Notes: generated from the letters alone by a model not told the origin. Positions 1 to 9,368 are shown, counted from the first letter of the stretch. The stretch: 23,366 nt of DNA from Phallusia fumigata (GCA_008931825.1 QXVZ01024963.1:1-23366), one strand, 5' to 3'. Program-made: numbers and translations.

Positions 1-250
1 AGGAACTAAATTCGTGTTTTTGGGAAAATCCCCAACTTGTAACACATTTTAGCAATGTCTTTCGCCACATGGTGAAAAAATATCATTACAGTAACCGTTT
101 TTTGTTTCGGAAATTACCCACTACACGATTTGTAAAATGTATTATTTACAATCCAACTTACATTGTTCGAACACGACCACAAAATTGCAAGTAGTGTCAA
201 AAGTTTTTCGGTTTCAAAACGTTTTACTCAAGTAAATGTTAAATAGGTAC

Positions 251-660
251 CTTACATTTTCGGATGTTGTAAATAGAAAGATTTGTCTTTGATTTCCAGA
301 GTAATTGTTGGTTCCATAGCTGTTGCCCCTGCCGGTTTCTCTTCGTCTAAACCTGTGAAAGGAAAACTTTATTTTTGCATTGTATAACTTGGAAATTCAA
401 AACTTTCAGGTTATTTTACGAACGTTTTTACAAAACATCGGTTACTATAAAGCTAAATTTTGTGTTTTTTTAAAGCAAATACTTTAACTTAATCATCGCA
501 AACGGTTGCTCAATCACGTCTAGACAACAAACGACTAGTTTAACAGTTAATGCTTTATGTGGTGATGGGCCTGTACTTAAACTTGTGCTCACCAAATGCT
601 TTCATGTATTCAAGTTTTCCGAAGTTTTTGGTTTCCAAATACCTTTTTTTCTGCTGTCAT
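251..660 (-). pseudogene. FABP-e: decayed fatty-acid-binding protein copy (exons 1 and 2 only)
   Basis: Exon 1 (593-660) is clearly related to exon 1 of FABP-d: it opens MTAEKK and keeps the DNA for EYMKAFG before a GTGAGC donor. It is 68 bases instead of 76, because two separate 4-base losses shift the frame and bring in an early stop. Exon 2 (251-352) follows a normal CAG acceptor and encodes EPTITLEIKDKSFYLQ, matching PTLTVDIKDKSVHLK of FABP-d. It then jumps to the exon-end sequence for RKCK, so about 70 bases are missing from its middle and the frame no longer fits. No exon 3 or 4 is recognisable in bases 1-250; they may lie off the left edge or be lost. I read this as a dead tandem copy. 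A rescued transcript using other splice sites cannot be excluded without RNA data. Confidence 0.72.
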
Positions 661-814
661 CTTTCACCAAAACGTTTTTTCATTAACTGTCTAATAAACT
701 GCTTTTCAAAATATACTCAACTGAACTTGAAAGTTTTTCGAACCAATAAATACACAAAAAAGCGTAAAATCAGATGATAGACAGGTCAAAACACGTTTTC
801 GTTGGGCAAGTAAT

Positions 815-820
815 TTTATT
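815..820 (-). terminator. Poly(A) signal AATAAA, probably of the Z-alpha gene
   Basis: A perfect AATAAA on the minus strand, 23-28 bases after the proposed stop codon of the Z-alpha gene (843-845). It supports a transcript end between that gene and the FABP-e pseudogene. Confidence 0.5.
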
Positions 821-842
821 CAATCAAACAGTTACCGGTAAC

Positions 843-1682
843 CTACATGCCCCATTCACCGGCTTCTTTCAATCTGAAACAAATGCTTGTGAGTTAACCT
901 GAACGTACGTTTTGATCCCTCTGGAGGCACAATCGAATTGGTTTTCCCTCTTTCTGTTGCTACAAATACATGTGCTTATAACACATCACAGTTATATTAT
1001 TGATCTTTCAAAGCGAGCAAATGCCATTAAAGTGCGAAGAAAGTAAACATAAAAACGTCCAAAAGTGTCAAAAAATTGGAAAAAAAATCATTTACATTGC
1101 AATAGTCATGCGAGGGAAATCTCCTAAAAGAACAGCATGGACAAAAAGAAACAACTCAGCGAACTATCACAAAATAGCAACAATTAGGCGTAAGTCGTTC
1201 GTAGTAATTTACTATCAATCGACCAGGCTTTCAGGAAATTTGTCGCTAAAATACATTGGTGTGATCATTTGTGGAAGTTCTGTCTGTCCAAATTCCAATT
1301 TCTTTCTCCTATCTGGTGTATTGACATTTACAGCGACCGCAGCAGGGCTGTTTGCACTTGCGCGCGCACTAAGTTTAGTTTGTTCTGTATTCTGTTGGAC
1401 TGTATTTGATCCGATGTCGGCTTTGACAAGGTTCCATTGCGGCGGATTAGTTGCAGAACGTCGAACGATGCCCCTTTTCTCCATGGCGTACAAAACCTTT
1501 GACATACAGTACCAGATTATTCAAGAGCAGTTTTAACTAAGCACAAAGTTATCATTGCCAACCCGGTTTATTGACTTCTTGTCGTGTGACAACTTCTTGA
1601 CCAAATCACGTGCCAACCACGATTCCCGGTGCTTTTCATCAAGGCATGCTTTGATTTCCGCTTCTATTGTTACGTCAGTCAT
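843..1682 (-). CDS. Small Z-alpha (Z-DNA/Z-RNA-binding) domain protein
   Basis: Exon 1 (1563-1682, 40 codons) starts MTDVTIEAEIKACLDEKH and ends KKSINR. Exon 2 starts at 1496 with VLYAMEKRGIVRR and reaches NPPQW. Joined at GT/AG, this is one winged-helix Z-alpha domain at about residues 5-66. Compared with human ADAR1 Z-alpha it keeps the equivalents of K169, K170, N173, R174 and Y177, both wing prolines and W195, with the same 13-residue spacing from Tyr to the wing; only T191 is changed, to Asn. The family binds left-handed DNA or RNA and acts in innate sensing or RNA editing (ADAR1, ZBP1, PKZ). The rest is a low-complexity tail. My 3' model is exon 2 1255-1496, exon 3 909-959 and exon 4 843-873, giving 147 residues ending EAGEWGM. 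Alternatives are read-through to a stop at 1215, or an added 28-base exon after the acceptor near 1127. The domain is firm; the 3' exons are tentative. No second domain is visible. Confidence 0.8.
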
Positions 1683-2299
1683 ACCTGGTCACGCCCCAAT
1701 GGCACAGTTTCCCTACCTGCTGTACAGCACTTTGTTGCGGAACGATGGATTGACGATATAGGTGTAAACTAAAGCGCCGATAGCAGCAAGTTTCAGCACA
1801 GCATTGCCAGTAAACTGACAATTTTGGTTTAAAAGCAGCTACCGTAAAACTGAAATTCAAAAGTTGCTAGTTGCATTCAAACCGATGTGATACAACGCTC
1901 TTAGACACGTGAAGCACTAATTTTTAGGTTTGCTGTCTTTCACCCCGATTGAGGGGAAACTGACTGTATGCCGCTGTTAACGCGATCAATACAAATACAC
2001 CAGTTCTGTACAGACTTCGCTCGCTTCCCACACCAACTTGGTTCGCTCTGTTGATTTCGAATTGCATTTTGCCAGTCTGCCAGAGCCCAACGGGAAACTA
2101 TTGTTTCGCTTTCGGGGATTTCCCGACTGTTCGTCTCAGTCTGATTAGAGACTACAAGGCCGACTGATTTTTGTTAATAGGCGACATTTCGAATACTGGT
2201 ACAAATTATCGTGCTTCAAAATGTTGTTTGGGCGTTTTGGGCCTGGAACTTGATGCTAGACAGATTAAGGTTCGCTGTAACATGAGGAAGTGCACGTGG
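1683..2299. other. Intergenic stretch between the Z-alpha gene and FABP-d
   Basis: No exon with a recognisable product on either strand. It must hold the promoter of the Z-alpha gene; the only TATA-like string is CTATAT on the minus strand near 1755-1762, too weak to call. No clear poly(A) signal for FABP-d was seen downstream of its stop at 2300. Confidence 0.4.
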
Positions 2300-3470
2300 T
2301 CAATGTTTCTCATATATCAGCTTTGCCACGACATCTCCTACGACAAAGTTCTGAAAAAAAGGATATGTATGTATCTGTCCAAACAAGTACACCTGTACAT
2401 ATACGATACGCGTCCGTTTGGGCAAGATTAATGTAACAAGGATGAATTTTGCAATATTAGCACAAATATCATTTTTACATTGATTCAGCTACTAACCACA
2501 ATAAGAAGGTCCCCTTCCATAAACCTTGTGACTTCCACTTGCTTGCCATCCCATTTTTGCACTTGCACAAGCTTATCTCCATCCCAATACATAACAGTCT
2601 ATGGCGAGCGCAAAGAATGGAAATATTTAAAAAAAAATTCTATTGCAAAATTTGTTTAGCCAAATGTTAAATTATTACCTTGCATTTTCGACCGTCTGGC
2701 GTTTGCTCGTCCCATTCTTCGTCGATTGTGCAACAAATTTCCATACTTCGCACCGCATTCACGTTTTTTAAATGCACAGATTTGTCTTTAATGTCCACAG
2801 TGAGTGTTGGTTTTAGGACTTTCGCCAAGGCTCGCTTTGCCATATTTACACCTACGAAATAAAAAAGGCTTTTTCGCGTCGAATGACTGTAAAGAATTCA
2901 AAGTGTGATGGCGGGTTGGTTTGGTAATATTTTTCACCAGGTGAAGGTGCTTTTGGTCAATTTTAGCGTTTTGGCGTTACAAATGAACCAATGTACGACA
3001 TCTTTCAGCTTCAATGCATGCAGGAAATCTCAAGTTATATAAGCTTCTACCTAACGCAGAGATTCTTAACCTTTTTCATTCGGTATCCATTTACAATACC
3101 CAACCATCTCTTGTACCCCCTTTAGTAATTTTCGGAAAGTAATTATTGTTCTCATGTTTAAATAACAAATCTTCCTCGTAGCCCATAGTAACATATGTAG
3201 CCTGGTTAAGAACCCCGACCAAACTTGTCCTTTTGACGCATAGCGTCACATTCTTTGCGCGTTTTGCTCGATCGTCGCAAAAGTTTCTCAGCTTCGGCCA
3301 GACAGCAAAGCCTAAGGCCTGTTGTCACTTGATCAGTTTGTGTGTGACGTTGTTGTGAGCCAGTTTGTAGCGCCGTTGTAATAACTGTGCTTACCAATTG
3401 CTTTCATGTATCCATCGAAGTTTTCCGAGGTCTTCAGTTTCCAAACACCGTTTAACTTTTCAGCTGTCAT
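2300..3470 (-). CDS. FABP-d: intracellular lipid-binding protein, 133 aa, four exons
   Basis: Exons are 3395-3470, 2679-2851, 2497-2598 and 2300-2350, with phases 1, 0, 0 as in vertebrate FABP genes. The protein starts MTAEKLNGVWKLKTSENFDG, which fits the FABP signature (G-x-W-K...NFD-x-YMKA). Strand segments include PTLTVDIKDKS, EEWDEQTPDGRKCK and WDGDKLVQVQKWDGK, and it ends VVGDVVAKLIYEKH. FABPs are small cytosolic beta-barrels that carry fatty acids or related lipids. The arginine matching Arg106 is present (VTRF), but in the C-terminal Arg-x-Tyr carboxylate clamp the Arg is replaced by Leu (KLIY). This suggests altered ligand or weaker fatty-acid binding. All splice sites are GT/AG, length is normal, and nothing in the reading frame is broken. 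The start ATG is the first in frame and lies about 86 bases after a TATAAAA. Confidence 0.92.
3057..3217. mobile_element. Short hAT-like MITE in intron 1 of FABP-d
   Basis: The left end begins CAGAGATTCTTAACC. The right end, reversed, reads GGGGTTCTTAACC, so the ends form an imperfect inverted repeat matching the usual hAT terminal motif (CAGNGGTTCTTAACC). It has no coding capacity. An 8-base target duplication is not clear, so the exact borders may be a few bases off. Confidence 0.5.
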
Positions 3471-3555
3471 CTCTTACTCAAACTATTGCAGTTCGTTCCC
3501 ATTTGTAAGTTAACAATTATTTGAACTAACAACAACCAAAAAACGCAAAGTCAGG

Positions 3556-3562
3556 TTTTATA
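3556..3562 (-). promoter_or_regulatory. TATA box of FABP-d
   Basis: TATAAAA on the minus strand, 86-92 bases before the FABP-d start codon. This leaves room for a 5' UTR of about 55-60 bases. Confidence 0.5.
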
Positions 3563-3854
3563 ACATTACGCATCATTAATAAGCAAGTACTACCTGTAGT
3601 TAAAGGTTGCCAGCAATCTACCACCACTGTCGAATAGCGGTTAGAAAACCGAAACAATTGCTTGCGAGGTAACGTGAGAACCTGATTATTGAACCCTCTT
3701 GAGTTCAGACTGAGCCTTCGCTTGTCATGCTTGAAACTGCTGGTGCTGATGCTACGCCTACATGGTTTTGCGACAATCACAGCTGTATTGTTGGCGTTTT
3801 TCACAACAAATGCAAAATACGTTCAAAAACATCAAAATGTTAGTTGCTGTACAG

Positions 3855-5450
3855 TTAAGTCTGTTTTTTAAATTTCCTCGTACACTTTGCGCCGTCACAG
3901 GTGAATTCCTGCATACAAAAATGTGGTAATAACGTCTGTGACCTAAACCTCACCTCTACTTAATCTACATAATTTCGTACCAAGACAAAAAAGCCATCAT
4001 CGTCGACGTATCGCTTGGTCACAGAAAGTCGACCGTCCCATTCCTGCTTATGGACCAGCTTGTTGCCTTCCCAATTCATAACCGACTGTACAAACAAGGT
4101 ACGCTGGTAAGAGCAATGTTTAAACGCAAATAACTTTACGACCTAAAGTACAGTACCTGTCAAATGTGCGCTACATGAAATACAACCTATTAGAGCTGAA
4201 AAGGTTGTGACGTTGTACACATGTGCATACAAGCAAATGCATTTATGCGTGGTGATATATTCTTTGCTGTTGCCAGATCACGACTCCAAAACTACGTGTA
4301 GTGTCATGCTGGACTTTTTTTATTCCTCTGGTTTTGTATACGCCCCAACTGCTTGTACATTACAAGCAGTATAGCTGTAAAATATAGCTCAGCCACCACA
4401 ACCTTAAGCGGCAGATGGTTTACTTGAGTACAGGGCCAGCCTATAAGGAAAGTCTGCAAATTATTCTCTTAACATTGCGGCCCGCATGTAACCGCCTTGT
4501 CATTTAACAGAAAGCGAAAAACAAACACCTTGGTGACGCTCTTATCTGGCATGGTTTCTTCGAACTCTTTGCCGATGGTGCACTTGATTTCCGTGGTGCG
4601 CGCGGTGCTTATGCTCTGGTACATGAACTGGTCGCCTTTGATTTCGATCACCACATCGGGTTTGCCAAGTCCCGCCAGCTTTCGAATTGCGAAATTTACT
4701 CCTGAAAGAAATGAGCACCACCGCATGTTGAATATGGGTTGGATCAGGGGTTCTCAACCGTGGGGAATTCCCTTCTAGGGGGAATTTTGTATTTGTTTTG
4801 TAATATCATTCCAAAGCTAACAGTAGTAAGTCTAAGACGTTGATCAATAGTATAAATATATATATATTTAAATTTCCTGTATATTCTGATGTATATATAT
4901 ATTCTGATATAAACGTNAATTGCGAAATTTACTCCTGAAAGAAATGAGCACCACCGCATGTTGAATATGGGTTGGATCAGGGGTTCTCAACCGTGGGGAA
5001 TTCCCTTCTAGGGGGAATTTTGTATTTGTTTTGTAATATCATTCCAAAGCTAACAGTAGTAAGTCTAAGACGTTGATCAATAGTATAAATATATATATAT
5101 TTAAATTTCCTGTATATTCTGATGTATATATATATTCTGATATAAACGTACTATTTACAAACTAGATTTCTTGTGGATTTATCTTTAAAGATCGGTAAAG
5201 ATTGACACCCATTGGTTCAGAGTAATAAACGACCAAGATAGGTTAAAATTGAATCCAAAAGGTATTGCGACACGTAAATCATAAACTTCTTTCAGGTTTT
5301 AGACCCAAGGGCTCGGTTTATCAGCTCAAGTAACTTATAAAAACCACATCTCATATTCATTTACAACTGACCAATTGCTTTCATGTAGTCATCAAAACCC
5401 TCCGATGACACAAAGCTCCATCTTCCGTTCATCTTTTCGCACCCCTCCAT
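3855..5450 (-). CDS. FABP-c: intracellular lipid-binding protein (FABP/CRABP-like), 136 aa, four exons
   Basis: Exons are 5372-5450, 4529-4701, 3981-4085 and 3855-3908, with canonical phases 1, 0, 0. The protein begins MEGCEKMNGRWSFVSSEGFD and continues DYMKAIGVNFAIRKLAG, KPDVVIEIKGDQF, WEGNKLVHKQEWDGR and a last exon EFTCDGAKCTRKFKKQT. The GVNFAIRK and CTR features are typical of the FABP/CRABP superfamily, cytosolic carriers of fatty acids or retinoids. Exon 2 ends PDKSVTK instead of the usual PDGRKCK. The Arg106 equivalent is kept (TKRY), while the terminal clamp is R-K-F, with Phe replacing the Tyr. The exon 2 acceptor and the first 17 bases of exon 2 occur a second time at 4918-4934 because of a sequence duplication across the N at 4917, so intron 1 is artificially long. 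The donor of exon 1 is GTCAGT. Confidence 0.9.
4685..5149. repeat. 232-base direct duplication around a single N (probable assembly artefact)
   Basis: Bases 4685-4916 and 4918-5149 read the same from AATTGCGAAA through to ATAAACGT, separated only by the N at 4917. The copy includes the 5' edge of FABP-c exon 2, a hAT-like end (CAGGGGTTCTCAACC at 4745 and again at 4978) and an AT-rich microsatellite tail. Two contig ends that overlap but were placed side by side give exactly this picture. The low-complexity TATATA tail would explain why the overlap was not merged. Confidence 0.85.
4917..4917. other. Single-N assembly join
   Basis: One N between the two copies of the 232-base duplication. True intron 1 of FABP-c is probably 233 bases shorter than shown. 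Confidence 0.85.
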
Positions 5451-6491
5451 TACAAATTGTATTCGTGGAAACTGCTGGTAAAACTTGCTGGGCTAAGCTG
5501 TCCGCGACAAATGCAAAACGCCAGTCGTGCTGCACGGTTAGTTAATAGCGCAGATTCGTGTCACGCGCAGGCAAGCACGAGCAATAAGTAAACATCAATT
5601 GTGTGTAACTGAGCAAGCAAATGTAACCGCAATTGGCTTGTTTCCTTCCAAGCGAATGAAAATAGAGCTGTCTTGAGCTTTACCACTCGAATTTACTGTT
5701 CCAAGGGTAAACAGTGAGCTGTAGCGTTGTAAAAAAAGGATTTCAACTGCACTCGAGCCAATGTTTCATGGTACAGAAAGATTTAAATTCAACTCAGTGC
5801 CTCGGGGCTCAGTGGGACTGTCCTTTTCGGCGATAAATAATCAGGGATTAAAATCACCTACCAACAGAGTTACGCATGCGCTTGGATGCTGGAAAGGACA
5901 TATATAACGTTATAATCCCGCTGGCATCACCAAAAATTGCTGTTCTGTTCATAAGAAATGGACCAGTTTGCGTTTGTTATGCCACAGGGGGCGCAGTTGA
6001 GGTATTTGTAATCTTATTCATCGACGTGGCAACTTACACTGGACCTTGTCGTTTGCAAAACTAAGCAAACCTATTGAAACAAGGGCGACTATACTACGAA
6101 CAATAACAGAAAATGTACTGTACACCTTTAGCAGTCTTTACTCTGAAGACAGTCTAACGTATAGGCGAAGCATTCGGCTCAATGTACATGCACACTTTTC
6201 TTTGTTCACACTTTTCAGCCCGCACACATTGGTCTATCGGTTCGTATGTATGTGGGTTGCATGTTTATTGACTTCAAGAAAATGCGATCATAGGTTTTTA
6301 AACATTAGTACTTCAATGGGTGTACAATTATTGTGACGTTTGACATGTTAAACATGTTTCGCACATGCGGACAATGACAATGAAAGGCAAACATGATGGA
6401 AGTCTGTACGATATTTGTTTAACTTAAACTTTGCGACGTTAAAAATTTTTTCTGTCAATAATAATTGCTTGGTAAGAAGACACGTGATCTT
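5451..6491. other. Intergenic, FABP-b 3' flank and FABP-c promoter region
   Basis: About 1 kb without a supportable exon on either strand. A TATATAA-like string sits near 5900-5907 but is some 450 bases from the FABP-c start, so it is not assigned. No canonical AATAAA for FABP-b was found here. Confidence 0.4.
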
Positions 6492-7589
6492 CTACTTTCG
6501 CTCGTAAATTCTCTTCGCCACGATGTCTCCCATTTTCAGGTCCTGAAAGTATAATGTAAGTTTTTTCATTTTCTGCGGCTCATTGGAAAGTGGGTGAGCA
6601 TAAAGTCACAAATTATGTTGGGTCAGTTATTGGCTATGGGTACCTTCGTCATGGTGCGATTAGATGACGACTATACCAGTATATACAGGGTGATGTTTGA
6701 TGTCCATTTAAGTTTTGAAAAATAAAGTGCGACAAAGATGTGTAGTGGCACATGTGTGGTTCAGTGATGTCAAGAAATATCTAGCCAGCATCCGTTGTGG
6801 TAAAAAATCCACCTCCGTGACAGTTTTTAATGTTAAAAGTCTCCGAGTTGTGCGTTTCTTGGTTTGACTTACCATGATCAGCAGATCCCCTTCGCAGTAT
6901 CGTGTAAGTTTGGTTTCCTTGTCTCCCCATTTCTGTGTTTGAACGAGTTTGTCCCCATCCCAGAAGTACTTGCTCTGCAAAAAACCCACGTGATCGAATC
7001 AAAGTGGTTCGATATTTTTATGTGCAGTTTAAGTGAGGATAATAGTTTTGCTGATGTAATGGCTGTCTCCACAAAACTAGCGGTGCACAGCGAGTAATCT
7101 TTGGACTTTGATACAAGCCAATGGCCCTTCAGACCGTTTGTACATTCATTAATCCTTGAATCCAAAAAATACATATCATTAATCCCAAAAACCCAACACG
7201 CTAAATTTAGTTTAATGCTGTGATTATTAACAAAATGTGCGCTTTCCCCGTTTGGAAACTTTATATTTGTCCTCTTTACACAATTATTTTATCTTCACAC
7301 GTAATTGAGTAGCTCCACAACCACTTTACATAGCCCTCTGCGTAAAGCTAGGATACCGTTTATGTTATTATGCTATACATTGAAGTTGCCTGTTTTAAAC
7401 GAAACATACCTTTAAGTTTAACGGATGTTGTGGTTTGACCTTATTTCACCCTTGTATGGCCTTACCTTGCACTTGCGACCGTCTGGTGTCTCTTCATCCC
7501 ATTCCTCATCAATCTTGCAACGGGTTTCAAGATTACGGAAGGTGCTTTCGCTCTTCATGTGAAAATCTTTTCCCTCGATGTTCACGGTC
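6492..7589 (-). CDS. FABP-b: intracellular lipid-binding protein, 5' end lost at an N
   Basis: Exon 2 is partial (7466-7589), exon 3 is 6873-6974 and exon 4 is 6492-6542. The visible protein runs TVNIEGKDFHMKSESTFRNL, then EEWDEETPDGRKCK, then SKYFWDGDKLVQTQKWGDKE and TRYCEGDLLIM, and ends DLKMGDIVAKRIYERK. Both carboxylate-binding features are present: the Arg106 equivalent (LTRY) and the Arg-x-Tyr clamp (RIY), so this copy looks like a competent fatty-acid binder. Comparison with FABP-d shows that about 50 bases of exon 2 and all of exon 1 are missing. The sequence stops matching exactly at the N at 7590, and no exon 1 is found in the next 800 bases. I infer that the missing part is in the gap, not that the gene is broken. 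Confidence 0.88.
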
Positions 7590-7590
7590 N
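7590..7590. other. Single-N assembly gap cutting FABP-b exon 2
   Basis: The N falls inside FABP-b exon 2, and the sequence on its right (7591 onward) shows no FABP similarity. At least the start of exon 2, intron 1 and exon 1 are absent, so the gap length of one base is not real. Confidence 0.85.
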
Positions 7591-8384
7591 GTTGGAATAA
7601 GGACTCGAACATACATGCATGGCGCGTGGCGCAAAGTGTGATCATATCAATGTGTCTACAAACTGCAGCGCTCTGCATAGGTGCGGAAGTTAAATGATCT
7701 AAAACAGAGGTTTTAAAATTGTATTGGTCGGTGGCTATCATTTGGACCAAACATGGTTTGTGCCTCGATAATGGTTTGTCCAATATATTACGAGTCAAAA
7801 CCTTGAAAACTATTTTCGCGCAATTTTTGTATGGAATAGAACGAAATTACAGTAGTACGCATGTCTAAGACTCTCTCAAACAATCGCGTGGAACAAAAGT
7901 CTGCTCTGAAAATGTCTCCTGGTTCTCGGGCCAGTAGTGGCCCTTTCCACGTGGAGAGCAGAAATCGGGTTTCATCTCTTGGAACTCTTTGGACAGTGTC
8001 CTTACAATCTTCTCGCATTAAAATCACAATGAGATTTTACTGCAACCAATTTCGCTTGGCAGACCTCAAACGAGGTTGTTCAACACAGTGGAAAATGGAC
8101 CCTAAGTTTTTTTGAAAATTGGCCACAATTTTGTTTCAGATTCCGGTTTCAACCGATTAAGGGGTTTGATAGGAGACCAAACTCTGCTCAAAACGGTTTA
8201 AAACTAGAATATTTCGGCGAAAACCGCCAAAAAACGGGAATTTTCTTTAATTTACTCCCCCCAAAACCGAATAATGAAGGACGCTATAGCCTGAAATCCT
8301 TGCACTGATAGCGCATATTTGTGTTTGCGGTGTGGAGTTAACGACACTAACATGATAAACAACAACAGCTGTACAATGTTTACG
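7591..8384. other. Stretch right of the gap, no gene seen
   Basis: No exon, element or RNA gene that I can support. It is the 3' flank of FABP-a plus sequence of unknown true distance from FABP-b. Confidence 0.4.
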
Positions 8385-8390
8385 TTTATT
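8385..8390 (-). terminator. Poly(A) signal of FABP-a
   Basis: AATAAA on the minus strand, 35-40 bases after the FABP-a stop codon at 8425. Confidence 0.6.
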
Positions 8391-8424
8391 GGTCAAAGAA
8401 ACTTTCGCTTTGGTTGTAAAGTGT

Positions 8425-9312
8425 TTATTCAGAAGTTTTTTCGTAAATTCGCTTCGCCACCACATCTCCCATTCGAAGCTCCTAGAAAAAAAATCGGCCA
8501 AGTTCAATTATCGGTTATTTTTTATAGTTTGTAATTAAAGTAACTTTATCGTTATGCACTTTTTTTAAAACTAGTTCAACCCACCGCGATCAAATTTCCA
8601 GATTCGTCAACATGTCGAGATATTGATGTTGTCTTACCGCTCCACGATTCCTCTTGCACTAAAACATCGTTTTTCCAGTTGACTACAGTCTGCAATGCAA
8701 ATTTGCAACTCAATTTTCACTGGTGTAAAGAGCTTTTGGCTCCAAACACGTTTGCTCGGCTGCTGAGACGGAACATTAAAGTTTTTGTAGGTTATTTTTA
8801 CATTAACCAACGATTGGTAACTACCTTGCAACGTCGCCCATCCACAGTTTGTTGGTCAAACTCCTTGCCAAGCGGGCAATCCAATCTATGTGTGCTAAAT
8901 GTACTCGATGTAACGATTTTCACCGCTTCCGGATCGGAGCTCTCTATGCAAACTGTCGACTTGGCTGCGTTTCCAATCTTGCGCATTGCAAAATTGACGC
9001 CTGTAGAAGTGGTATGGATTAAGCATCAAATTTTATAATGATGCTTCCGAATTTACAGCTAATAGAAAAGATTTTCGGCAGCTGTATTATGACTAGAAGA
9101 GTAGCTTAATTAAGAACATAACTGCCAAAGAGGTTGAGTGCATAACCATATAGACCTACAAGCTCTCCGATGGTTAAGTTCTTAATGGTTAAGTGAAAAG
9201 ATTTATTTTGGTTACTTGAAACGTGAAAATCCAGCTTACCAACAGCTTTCATGTAAGCATCGAAGTTAACCGACTTAGCGAGCTTCCACGTTCCCTGGAG
9301 TTCAGTTGCCAT
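8425..9312 (-). CDS. FABP-a: fatty-acid-binding protein, 136 aa, four exons
   Basis: Exons are 9240-9312, 8825-9000, 8585-8689 and 8425-8481. The lengths 73, 176, 105 and 57 and phases 1, 0, 0 match the family. The protein starts MATELQGTWKLAKSVNFDAY, with the FABP signature G-x-W-K...NFD-x-Y, then MKAVGVNFAMRKIGNAAK, EFDQQTVDGRRCK, and ends ELRMGDVVAKRIYEKTSE. It keeps Arg in SISRH (Arg106 position) and the C-terminal RIY clamp, so it should bind long-chain fatty acids in the cytosol. The start is the first ATG of the transcript predicted from a TATA box about 57 bases upstream. Exon 3 reads through a tempting internal GGTAAG to a GTGGGT donor, which restores the usual WSGK...GNL ending and the correct length. 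A poly(A) signal follows the stop. This is the best preserved and most conventional copy of the cluster. Confidence 0.95.
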
Positions 9313-9368
9313 CTTTTTCTTGCCTTCGCACTTGAAGTAGTATGTGGTTGAGCAGTTCGGTCGAGCGC

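Noticed and set aside
160-225. A minus-strand stretch reading KTFDTTCNFVVVFEQ that resembles the missing second half of FABP-e exon 2
   Set aside because: No splice acceptor opens it and a stop lies just upstream in frame, so the likeness is probably chance.
550-777. Plus-strand open frame of 75 codons
   Set aside because: Antisense shadow of the decayed FABP-e exon 1 and its upstream flank.
1000-1536. Plus-strand open frame of 178 codons
   Set aside because: It is antisense to the Z-alpha exon 2 and its intron, has no recognisable domain, and the minus strand carries a convincing spliced domain.
4853-5147. AT-rich TATATA runs as a possible regulatory or origin-like element
   Set aside because: They are ordinary microsatellite sequence at the tail of the duplicated contig ends.
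8634-8640. A GGTAAG in FABP-a exon 3 that looks like a splice donor
   Set aside because: Using it would cut the beta strands after WSG. Reading on to the GTGGGT donor gives the normal 35-residue exon and the conserved arginine.
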